The notes under the pieces are model-generated. The model saw nothing but the letters and a program-made list of their open reading frames with translations, searched no databases and had not been told where the DNA came from. Shown piece by piece: positions 46,890 to 58,241 of a DNA stretch of 64,000 nt. The translations under genes and the position numbers were made by a program. This DNA is from Ehretia macrophylla (taxonomy: Eukaryota; Streptophyta; Magnoliopsida; Boraginales; Ehretiaceae). Position 1 is the first letter of the stretch, and each line of letters starts with the position of its first letter. The stretch is taken from NCBI GenBank assembly GCA_037974665.1, contig CM075772.1, forward strand, positions 40,142,552-40,206,551, in the 5' to 3' direction.

Positions 46890-49105
46890 TGTAACACCCC
46901 GATCCCTCTCGAGACTGGGAGTTCTATCAATCAATCTAATCTCATCCCAAACCAAACCCGGGCATAAATTTTAAGAAAAACGGACGGAGTCTCCCCTGTT
47001 TCTAGGCGAAATGTAAAACCTGGGACAACATATAAGTGGACCAAAACCATGTCCAAACATTCAACCACTTCAAGGCCATCCGAGCCTTGGTTCTCAACAA
47101 CTAAACACAGCATATAGATATACATTTCCAATTTAAAAACTAACCTATCTCTTTACATCTTTTACAAGAACACTCAAACTAGACAATTAAACCATACTAA
47201 GCTACTACATAAAATAAACTATCATGCCATTCTAATTCTTTTCTTTTGGACATTACAAACATGCATTTGAAGTTAAGTTATAATAACTAGATACATAATC
47301 TAACTTATCAAACTACTTCAACATTCTAATGAAACTTAAATTACATACTTTTGACATTAAATACATACAACATATGAAAGCATATATCTTCACAACTTCG
47401 ACACTCAAGCCACATAGGCACGCAAGACAACTCTTCAGGCAACGAACTTTCACGAAATCACGAACTTCCAGCTAACATGACATTTCCTGAAATGTGGTGG
47501 TGAGGAGTGAGTATACATAACATGTATACTCAGTGAGGGCGAGACAGATATCGAAGTGGAGAGAAAGAAGATCGTGCAATGCAAATAGGTACAGTTAAGC
47601 AATACAATCAATAAAAGGCATTCAATATAAACAACAATACAATAAACAATTAAAGAAAGCATTAACACAACCAATCAAAGCTATACCACACTTTGAAGGC
47701 TATGGATCACTCGAGCGAGTAATATACCGATCACGATTCCGATGACATTAACGATGACGTGCCGGCCCAAACCACCTTATAACACCAGTTTGGAATACCC
47801 CGAAAGTATCCATCAATTCTACGACCCAAAACTCCCTGGGAGGCAACCCAAGCGAGAAAGGGAATAGCAACGGAGCTAGAGCAACCAACACTGGCAACCC
47901 GAGGCTACCCAGAGAGGCCCATCACTCACGTGCGAGATACTATGCAATGCAAGACTCGATACAAGGCGATAAACGAGCGATATCAAGCATTCTCAACAAT
48001 TGATAAACATTTCAATCAATAATCAACTCTAACAAGCGTAATAAGCATTAACAAGCATTTGCAATCAAACAAGTAACAAGAATAACACCAACTAACATTA
48101 TCAAGCAACAACAAGTATTCTATAAGCATTATAAGCATTCTATAGGCAACATAAGCATTATATAAGCAATATAAGCATTCTATAATCAATATAAACATAC
48201 TATAAGCAATATTCTATGAAAACACACAAAATCACAAAAATGACCCCAACTTCAAAACACTAGTACTTTCAAACGAGCCACGAGCTTTGGAAACCGACTT
48301 CACCAATCCTCCTAGGTCACCATAAGGCACGTCTAAAGACTCCGAAACCCTACTTTACCCTAGAATTCACGCAAAGTCCCAATTTCCCCCTTTGCTCGTT
48401 TGAACTACAACTGTATCAACCAAACACCCAACCAATGTCATAATCGCACCAAAAGTGCTTCCATGGCCTCCCGAAACAATGCCAACACGCAAAACGAGAA
48501 AACGCTAAACTCGACCTAAACGACCCCGACTTTCACTAAGCCATTTTTCTCCGTTTTTTCATTACACATTCCAATTAAATCACACATTTAGGCATTCTAG
48601 CATATCTAGCACATTTCTACATCAACGTACAGCATAACGGAGCAACTTCATCGTTTCAAGGGTTTACTATTTATAAAACACTATTCATTAATCAATTTAA
48701 ATTGCAATCTCAATATTTAACTGCAGAAAATGATAAAAAGCTATAAATACATGTTCTACAATCAACAAGGAACATTCTTTAAGCAACAAAACGATTAAAA
48801 CAACAATCTACGCATAAAATCCAAAAACCAAAGTTTAGATACAAATATTTCAAATGCGCAAATAACGATGAAACCCTCACCTTAGACGCTCCTAGACGCT
48901 AGGAAAACCTCGTAGAGTGCCTCGGAAACCACCCCGCACAAGCCCACGCGAAGAATCAAAGATTTGAAGTTGAGATTTTCTTTTTTTCTCCTTGTTTTTT
49001 TTCTGCCCTTTTGTTTCTGTTCAGCTCTGATTTCAGCCTTTTTATTTTTATTTTGTGCTATTATAATGCATATAAGTGACACAAAGTCAAATGGTCAAGG
49101 CTCCC

Positions 49106-49522
49106 TTGGTCAATGCTAAGTAAACATGGTCAAAGTAGTTCATTTTGTGCATTTTAAAGATAAAACAACTATGGAAATATTAATTCTAGCTAGCAACAAT
49201 TAAAATATAAAATTTAAGTCATCTAAATACTAGTTTTCACTATTTGTCGAGGACTAGAATTCATTTCCTAACTATCTCTCTCGATATGCAATGCACGTTG
49301 CGACAACAAAGAAGTAACAATTAATTCTCAAAGAATCTAAGAAATATATCATTTTTGGAAAGCATCATAGTTTAAAATTTACTCCGGCTCGGAGTTACTT
49401 TTCTAATTTATTTGAAAACCGAGTGATTTTAACGCAAAACAACCAAAACCGATTATTAAAGTAATCAAAACAATCAAGATAATCAATATTCATTTAGACT
49501 GATCAATATTCATTTAGACTGA
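49106..49522. repeat. Tandem duplication inside the solo LTR, unit 1
   Basis: Starts TTGGTCAATGCTAAGTAAAC. The next unit starts with the same string 417 bases later. I count about five differences over roughly 400 bases. Confidence 0.92.
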
Positions 49523-49930
49523 TTGGTCAATGCTAAGTAAACATGGTCAAAGTAGTTCATTTTGTGCATTTTAAAGATAAAACAACTATGGAAATATTAA
49601 TTCTAGCTAGCAACAATTAAAATATAAAATTTAAGTCATCTAAATACTAGTTTTCACTATTTGTCGAGGACTAGAATTCATTTCCTAACTATCTCTCTCG
49701 ATATGCAATGCACGTTGCGACAACAAAGAAGTAACAATTAATTCTCAAAGAATCTAAGAAATATATCATTTTTGGAAAGCATCATAGTTTAAAATTTACT
49801 CCGGGTCGGAGTTACTTTTCTAATTTATTTGAAAAACGAGTGATTTTAACGCAAAACAACCAAAACCGATTATTAAAGAAATCAAAACAATCAAGCTAAT
49901 CACTATTCATTTAGACTGATTAATTTAACT
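49523..49930. repeat. Tandem duplication inside the solo LTR, unit 2
   Basis: Second copy of the 417-bp unit. A short extra repeat (GATCAATATTCATTTAGACT) lies at the junction at 49501-49520, suggesting slippage or unequal exchange at this repeat. Confidence 0.92.
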
Positions 49931-50235
49931 ATTTCCAGAATATTTTAAGAATTATAAAGTTAATATTAAGCTACAAATAAAAGTTAATATAAACATGTAG
50001 TCAAATACAATTAAACACTAACATTTAAGGTAACACTTAATTAATCACAAGAAAAGAATTTCAATTACTATAATTATTAGGAATAGGTAATAATCTTTTA
50101 ATTATTCAATTTACAACTACTAAGTGCTTCCAAGAGGAATATTAAGATAGTGCAAGTTGGTTGATTTAACTAATTAAACAATTAATCAAATGCAGTCAAG
50201 TGCTATTAAATGCATGCAGGGTTCGGGTTATCACA

Positions 50236-50240
50236 CTAGT
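50236..50240. repeat. Target site duplication, right
   Basis: CTAGT, identical to 46885-46889. Confidence 0.88.
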
Positions 50241-53200
50241 AAACTGTAAAAGGGTCTTGCTTGGTATAATATAAGCAGATGAATTAGTCAGAATTCGCTC
50301 AGATGTGACCTCTTTGCTCATTTTCGGTTGCTTGACTCAATAATGGCCTCTCAAAGTCATTGACTCTGTATTTATGTGAGAGCGATAGAACTCCTTTTTT
50401 GACCTCCATCACCTCTGAAACTCAGCAAAGCAGTCTGCCTTTCTTTCAATGCTTTAAGATGGAAGTTGGTCGAGTGCTGTAATAGGGGAAGTCCAGACGG
50501 ACTTGATTGCTTATTTCATTCTATCTCTGCTCCTAGAAACAAATCAAGATCAAGGATCTTAAAAAGACAGAGTCAACCGATAGATCAAAGAGTCACAAAC
50601 CTTGCTGCCACGTAATCAATGAATGTTGTCCCACTTTTATGGCTTTAGCCCGCTTCTTGTTACCTTGTTACTATAAAAATTGCTTGCGTATAGAATGGGA
50701 TCCAGACTAGAAGGTCAGTTTTTTCCCGAGTATCATTAATAGGTCCACAAACTTTTTTGATAAAAAAGAAAGGATAGGTTCGGGGAGCCCTAATATAATA
50801 GAATTGGATCATTCCTCTCATGCCGTGGATGGACTCTTATTCGATGTCAATCGCTCAGCTTCTTTGTTTAATGAAGGCCTATTCCCCCTAAGTGAGACCA
50901 TTCATTTGTCTTAACTCAGTCTGAAAAGGTAGATTAGCCCTAGATTTTACTCTTTTTGATTTCAAGCTACTTGCGCCTATTATTTATTGGTCCAATGGCC
51001 TTACCGCTGGCTGCCCCTCTATTAAAATGTTGGGCAAATGGCGGGGAATTACCCGTATTCAGTACAAGCAGAGTGGAAACTGATCATACCTTTCGGACTT
51101 TGGCATTCGCCTGTCACCCGTAATCTAAAAAGACTGACCTTAATAATGTTCGCAATCAGACATTAGATCCAGATCAAAATAATACCCGATATAAGATTCA
51201 TCTACGCTGGCAAAAGCACTTTCGGAGCAATTGTCCCATCGATGTGAAGGCTTTTTGTTTAAGACTGCTTTTCGTGCCCTTACTTTGGAGTCTATCAGAT
51301 GCAACAAGGGCTGCAGGAACAAGTGCTTTCTATGGGATGCGATGACTATTTATATATATAAGATAGCGGTAATTAAGCTAGGGTGTTTAGCTTACTTAGT
51401 TTACTCCTAAGCACTCACGACACAATTTTAAGATTTGGTATCTCCCGCCACTTTCCTCGTGTAAGAGTTGAGCCCTCACTTCTCCTTCCCCCAACCGGAT
51501 CTCCTATAGGTTATATTAGAATCTATTATTTTATTGGTTCAAAGCCTATTAATCGACTCAACCTAACTATCACCCGACCAAAGAAGAGTAGTTCTGGAAA
51601 ACCTACCTCATCTGGCCCATAGGAAGAAAAGGCTTGGTAGTGCTTCAGATGATTGCATATCTTCCTCCTGTCCGCATACTATAGTCGATCAAGCCGGAGG
51701 AAGAGAAAAGCTTGAATCCACAGCCGCCAAAAGCAAGAAGATGTGTCAATAATTATAGTTCATCTGGTCGGGGGGGTCCTACTACCCCATAGATGGAATC
51801 CCTATATCGATGCTCACCCTCCTAGAAGTATTTTGACCTTTTTCTTTTATTCCTGAGTGGATTTCCTATTTGATGTTTCGGAACAACTTTATTCTAGTAC
51901 GAATGAGTACGAATGATAACGTACGTTACATTTCAAAGATAAGGACATCGTCTATATAAGCTATAGCAAAAAAGTCAAAGGGTTTGACTATCTCGTCCGA
52001 AATTCTTTACTTATCTCTCACCTGTCGATACCGCTCACAACGAGAAGAGCTCGATTACTACCCTTGCCGCTGACCAAAATTTGTTCTTTCTTCATCACGA
52101 GTAAAGTCATAAGTAGGTGGGGCCCTCTTTTAGTCTTGAAGTTGAGCTCACTTCCTAACCTTTCTTCAGAAAAAGCATAGCGCGGTCTCTCCTAGAAAAT
52201 AGGGAAACACATGTTATGGCCACTCTGTTCGCTAGGAATCTCCTTTTTGTTCCTCGTACGCATCTTCCTCAGTCTGGGCATTCCGACCGGCGGGATAGGC
52301 ATTCATAGAATCAGTTTAGCCATCTGAGGCACCACTATTGGATGAGTTGACCTCACCTATTTCATTTAGATCTGCAGAGACAATTGGAACATAAGCCATA
52401 CTGGAAGAGGTAGCTAAGCCTGCTGAATCTTGGGAATTAGCATCTATTATCGACCTACGTTGAAAGTCAACCAGCAGCTAACTACTGAGTAAGAAAGGCA
52501 GGGTAGGTTTTGTGTAGGCAGAACAAAGGTCGAGAGTCGCGAGTAAACCAAGTAAGTAGTAGTAAAGCCTCGAAAGTGGAAGACCAAGAAGAGTTAGGCA
52601 CCTTAGCATACCCATACCTTCTATGAAGGGAAAATTTAAAGCGAGAGTGGGACTTCGATCAATAGGTTAGGGACTGGTAGAATCAATCCGGGCATCGAAG
52701 ATAATATGCAAATTGAACTAGAGAGCTTGGACACAGATGAAGACTTGTTTAGGACGTTGATATATGGTAGTGGTTCCCGTAGATAGGTCTATGGTTGTGC
52801 TTGCTATGATGAGTAGATCACTGAGTGCCTCGGCAGCAGTGAATACTTCAACGAAATCCATACTTAGTGCTCCAAAACCCCCATCCTCAAGTTATAGTGT
52901 AATGTTCTTCAGTTAATCAACTCAACCAATGCATGCCCCTTCTGTATTCAAATCCCGAGCTAGCCTTAAGGGCAGGATACGCGTCCATTGAATGAGTTGA
53001 CTTACTTGTTTTATACGGATTTGCAAGGGCAGCTGGACCAGCAGGGGTGGCTAAAGCCATTAAATCTTGAAAATTGGCATCTCTTGTTATTATTAGAGTT
53101 TTGTATCAATCTCTTCTTGGAATTGACTTATCTAAGGGGATCTACAACTGCGGGGGAAACACCTTCCCATGTTGTAGAGAAAACACTTTTTTAGTAAAGA

Positions 53201-53893
53201 GGATAAACGAAAGAAAAAGGCCCTTTGATAAGATATATAAAGTAATTCAAATGTTATATATAGACCATGGTCATATCCCTGATTTTTAATAGAAAAGGTT
53301 GACCAATATGATTAAGTTTAGTATTTATTCAAACTAATATTGGCTAAAAGTTCCATACTGTATGCGGCGTGACCTACTTCTATTTTCACTACTTAAAGGA
53401 GAAAGTCTGTGAGTCCACGATATAGCACGGGGGTGGAAATAGTGCTTCGTTTTAATGAAGGCAATTGAGCCTGTTAGCGGTCGCTAGAATTCTTGCTCAT
53501 GCTGGGCAGTAAGCACTGATCCTAGCCTGGAAGCAGCCCTTTTTCATCCTTTCTGGGATAATTCCACAGTATCTGTTGAAGAATAAGTGGGCGACTCATA
53601 GGTAGTGGCTTGGTTAACGGAACCCACCGGAGCTGTAGCGAAATCGAGTCTTCATAGGGCAATTATCACAACTTATGGCCCCAAACCTGGGTGATCTATC
53701 CATGATCAGGTTGAAGCTTGGGTGAAACTAAGTAGAGGTCCGAACCGATTGATGCTGATGAATCTGCTGATAAGTTGTGGTTGGGGGTTCATTGCAGTGA
53801 TAGGGAAACAATTAGGGGAGTTCATACAATAGAAAGAGATATTTATATGTTACCATTTCATGTGAGAAGACAGAGTTTTGGAAATGAGCTTAC
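50241..53893. other. Mitochondrial-type spacer
   Basis: No gene recognised. Two stretches, about 52341-52445 and 52990-53083, look like diverged copies of one another: both start with ATGAGTTGAC and end with a TCTTGRRAATTRGCATCT string, and the middle is poorly matched. Frames at 51383-51622 and 52988-53289 are unidentified. Confidence 0.35.
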
Positions 53894-54550
53894 ATGCAAT
53901 GGTTGATTGCTTTCGTCATTATGCAGTGGCATGCCAACAAGTGGCACAAAACTTTTCTGGATATGGAGCAGGGTGTTAAATTGGGAATCCAATGGTTACG
54001 CAGGTATTCTTATTTACTACCAAAGAAGGGATGGAGGTGGCGACCAAGGGATATAATGAGTGGCTTAAGAATACTCGGGGCACCTAGGAGTAGGCGATCG
54101 ATGTTCTCGCTAAGGGGTCCAAATAGAGGACTAGTGTCCCTTCTTGACTTTCGAGTAAGAGATCTCATGAACTCAAACAACGAGAACTCGCTTGAACTCA
54201 TGCTTAGCATTTCTTTCGTGTTAGGTGTCACTACTTTCTGGAAAATGGTCCCGCAGATTCTCCTAGAAGTTGACCCCACTTTGGTCTTACAACCAGAGTG
54301 AGTGCAAATCCTCAAGAAGGTAATATTGTACCAAGGGTGTCAATTGCTAGATGTGCTCAATGGGAGCATATGTACATGCACTAAGAATCCAGTCCATAAC
54401 CAAATCGCCAAGGATTTCCAACAAAGGAGCTTGGGGCTCACAGAAGAAACTAAAGCAAAGGCTAGAGCTAATGCTTTTGCGATCGCCTTGGTTTCTACCC
54501 TGATGGGAATTATGCTTAATGCTATTATTACTTATAATATAACAGTTTAA
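53894..54550 (+). pseudogene. Unidentified reading frame, about 218 codons, interrupted once
   Basis: One frame stays open from 53894 to 54550 apart from a single interruption. The first part is Trp- and Arg-rich. The second part has a charged stretch (EETKAKARANAFA) followed by a hydrophobic segment (IALVSTLMGIMLNAIITYNI) that could be a membrane helix at the C-terminus. A second plus-strand frame also gives protein-like sequence in the left half (GYNEWLKNTR, near 54050). I recognise no family: it could be a mitochondrial orf of unknown function or a piece of a mobile element. No upstream promoter or partner gene is visible. Confidence 0.3.
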
Positions 54551-55763
54551 GTTGAATCGGGCAGATTGTAACAGAAACTTGTACTTTTCTAATGTTTGCT
54601 ACATCCGTAAGAGAGAAAGAACGTAGTGCGACTTGATCCCTTTTTGGGTGTACTTTTTTAGAAAGGTCGATTCCTGAACTAAAAGGTAGGCTGCGGCTTT
54701 ACCCCTTTTCAGAATCAAATGTAGCTAAAAGGCAAGGTCCCTCGCGATAGGGGGAAAGAAGTGTGGGCAAGTAGGCTTCTTTCACTTACTTTTGTTTTGG
54801 AGAGAGCATTGTGGAGTAGCAAAAGAAGCACTAAGCTATAGCAGAATTGTCAAATGGCCAACTGTCCCCCGTAGCCAAAGATCTGCTTCATAAGATGGCC
54901 CGTTTCATGCTAACTCAACTCATGACGACTCCGATGAATTTATGAAATCCGCGAATCTCACTTAGCTGCCTTAAGGAAGTGATAGCTTTATTCCCGCATT
55001 TCTTAGGACCTCGTTCTGAAGAAACAAAGATCGAGCAGTGAGACCCCCCGCCAATCTTAAAGGAAGGGGTCCAATCTGCATATGTTAAGCACCCCACATT
55101 TAAGAGAAGCTAGCGTTCGATTCCATGCTTCCCTATGCTATCGAATTTTGGATGATGTCGATGCATACGGATGATCTCTTGCCGCTGTTGGAGAATGAGC
55201 TGGGATCTTATCTACTTCGGAGGATGGATGAGGTTAATCAATAGGGGAATTAGCCCTGAAAACAATAAAGTAGACCAATCGATTTGGATTACAGGTTTTC
55301 TCCATTGAGAATTGATCTTAACCTAGGCAATTGAAAATAAAATGACTTATCTATTCCCATAAGGCTTTTTCAAAAGTCAAAGAAAGTAAAGGAGTAGATA
55401 GATTGGCTCCCTCCCGCTAGAATAGATAAATGCACCTTGGTTTTTTTGGATAACAGATCACTTCCTGGTTTACAGTTGTAGTGGCAACCAAGTCCAACCG
55501 ACTAGCCAATAGATGGAATAGAGTATGCTATGAAAAAAGAACCTTCTTAAATTTCAGGAAAATATCCTGTTTGCCTTTGCTTACCCTTCAGACCTAAAAA
55601 GATTCTCTTTTATTTAGTGTCATGACTATCGGCCATGGCCGATAGAAGAGATTAAATTACTAATTACTAAACAAAATAATTATTTGAATTATCACTGGCT
55701 CAAAATGCATGTATACAAAAATCTTGTTGGGTTAGGAAAGGGAGCACTAGTAAGAAGAGGCCC
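54551..55763. other. Mitochondrial-type spacer
   Basis: No gene recognised. It ends at the target duplication of the solo LTR at 55769. Confidence 0.4.
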
Positions 55764-55768
55764 TTAGA
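55764..55768. repeat. Target site duplication, left
   Basis: TTAGA directly before the LTR at 55769, repeated at 58237-58241. Confidence 0.88.
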
Positions 55769-58236
55769 TGTGATACCCCGAACCTGGCATGTATTCAATA
55801 GCATTTAAAGTTCATTTAAATTGCATTTTATTGACCTTTCACCTACTTTGACCAAACTAGTTGACTTTTCATCTACATTGACCAACTAGGACAAGGTGAG
55901 GATTTTTGAAATGTTTAATAAAAGGCAAACTTGGGATTAGAAATAAAAAAATGCAATGTTAAGTTAGTCAAATTTTGGGTCAACTTTGGAGTTAAATCTG
56001 AACCAAATGGGGAAGAGTTAGGTAGCAAATTATATATGGTTGGAAAGCTCTATGAGTCTAGTTTCTGAGGCTTCAAACCGTTCGTGAATTGGAGTTTTCT
56101 AGAAGAAGTTATGGCCGTTTTCGTAAGGTCGCGCATAGCTGTTTTGGTTTAGCGGGTTGACCGAATTTTGACCTTTGACTTCTTATCATTTTTTTTTCTA
56201 AATAAGCAGAATGAACACGAAAAAAACAGAGAAAAAAAGGCCTGAACCATGAGGAAAAGAAGGAGAAAAAAAGAAAATCTCAACTTCAAATCTTCGATTC
56301 TTCGCGTGGGCTTGTGCGGGGTGGTTTCCGAGGCACTCTACGAGGTTTTCCTAGCGTCTAGGAGCGTCTAAGGTGAGGGTTTTATCATTATTTGCACATT
56401 CGAAATATTTGTATCTAAACTTTGATTTTTGGATTTTATGCGTAGATTGTTGTTTTAATCATTTTGTTGCTTAAAGAATGTTCCTTGTTGATTGTAGAAC
56501 ATGTATTTATAGCTTTTTAACATTTTCTGTGGTTAAATATTGGAATTGAAATATAAATTGTGTGATGAATAGTAAATTGTGAATAGTAAACCCATGTTTC
56601 GATGAAGTTGCTCCGTTACGCGTTCTGTTGATGTAGGAAGATGCTAGATATGCTAGAATGCCTAAATGTGTGGTTTAATTGGAATGTGTAATGGAAAAAT
56701 GGAGAAAAATGGCTTAGTGAAAGTCGGGGTCGTTTAGGTCAAGTTTGGCGTTTTCTCGTTTTGCGTGTTGACATTGTTTTCGGAGGCCATGGAAGCACTT
56801 TTGGTGCGATTATGGCATTGGTTGGGTGTTTGGTTGTTATAGTTGTAGTTCAAACAAGCAAAGGGGGAAATCGGGGCTTTGCGCGAATTCTAGGGTAAAG
56901 TAGGGTTTCGGCGTCCTTGGTCGTGCCTTATGGTGACCTAGGAGGAATGGCGAAGTCGGTTTCCAGAACTCGTGGCTCGTTTGGAAATGGTAGTGTTTTG
57001 ATAGTTGGGGCCGATTTGTGATTTTGCTTGTTATCTTGATATTATGCCTATAGAATGCTTAGGGTTGCTTGATATACTTGTTTAATTGGTGTTATTGTTG
57101 CTTATTATTGCTTGTTATGCTTGAAAAGTTAGTTGAATGCTAGTATTGATTGTGATTGCTTGTTATCTCGTTTGTTGTCACTAGTTTGTATTGTTGTGCT
57201 ATCGCTCGTTTATTGCCTTGTATCGAGTCTTGCATTGCATAGTGTCAGCACGTGAGTGATGGGCCTCTCTGGGTAGCCTCGGGTTGCCAGTGTTGGTTGC
57301 TCTAGTTCCGTAGCTATTCCCTCTTCTCGCTTGGGCTGCCTCCCAGGGAGATTTGGGTCGTAGACTGATGGATACTTCCGGGGTATTCCAAACTGGTGTT
57401 ATAAGGTGGATGCGTGTTTATTGTTATCGTTGTCAACATCAAGTTCGAGATTGATGTATCGCTCGTGAAATGGTACATTGCTCGTATGAGTGAACCATAG
57501 CCTTCAAAGTATGGTATAGCTTTGAATGGTTGTGTTAATGCTTTCAGTAATTGCTTATTGTATTGATTATTTGTTTTGATTGCTTATTTATCAGTTATAT
57601 TGCTTAACTGTCTTATTTGCATTGCACGACTTTCTTTCTCTCCAATTCGATATCTGTCTCGCCCTCACTGAGTATACGTGTTGTGTATACTCACTCCTCA
57701 CCACCACATTTCAGGAAATGCCATGTTAGTTGGAAAGTTCGTGATTTCGTGAAAGTCCGTGCTTGAAGAGTTATCCTGCGTGCCTATGTGACTTGAGTTG
57801 TCAAAGTTGTAAAGTTGTATGCTTTTATGTATTATATGTATTTAATGTTAAAGGGGATGTAATTTAAGTTTCACTAGATTATGTATTTAGTTAATGTAGC
57901 TTAACTTCAATGTATATTTGTAATGACAAAGGAAAAGAGATAGAAAGGTATGATAGTCTAGCTTATGATATAGGTTGGTGTAGTTTAATTGCTAAGCTTG
58001 AATGTATATTTACTTGTATTTTGCTTGTTGTGAACCAAGGCTCGGATGGCCTTGAGGTGGTTGAATGTTTGGACATGGTATTTGTCCACTTATATGTTGT
58101 CGCAGGTTTTACTTTTCGCCTAGAAACAGGGGAGACTCCGTCCATTTTCCCTGAAAATTTATGCCCGGGTTTGGTTTGGGTTGTGTTTAGATCGATTGAT
58201 AGAACTTCCGGTCTCGAAAGGGATCGGGGTATTACA
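55769..58236 (+). mobile_element. Solo LTR of a Ty3/gypsy element (2468 bp), plus strand
   Basis: Starts TGTGATACCCCGAACC and ends TCGGGGTATTACA, with a perfect TTAGA duplication on both sides. From about 56230 to its end it matches, in reverse orientation, the solo LTR at 46890-50235, at roughly 90 percent by eye over the stretch 57220-57420. Its first 460 bases are different from and shorter than the matching part of that LTR and lack the 417-bp duplication. The frame at 57910-58257 is LTR sequence and not a gene. Confidence 0.9.
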
Positions 58237-58241
58237 TTAGA
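58237..58241. repeat. Target site duplication, right
   Basis: TTAGA, identical to 55764-55768. Confidence 0.88.

Larger units (their letters stand above)
46890..50235 (-). mobile_element. Solo LTR of a Ty3/gypsy element (3346 bp) with internal duplication
   Basis: The minus strand starts TGTGATAACCCGAACCC and ends ATCGGGGTGTTACA, with a perfect CTAGT duplication outside. Internal blocks such as ATCCGAGCCTTGG and GGACGGAGTCTCCCCTG (plus strand, near 46980-47090) are shared with the LTR at 4625-7116. From the right end near 48960 to its 3' end it is closely related to the solo LTR at 55769-58236 in the opposite orientation. It contains a 417-bp tandem duplication (49106-49930), which explains part of its extra length. 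There are no gag-pol sequences, so it is a solo LTR. Confidence 0.9.
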
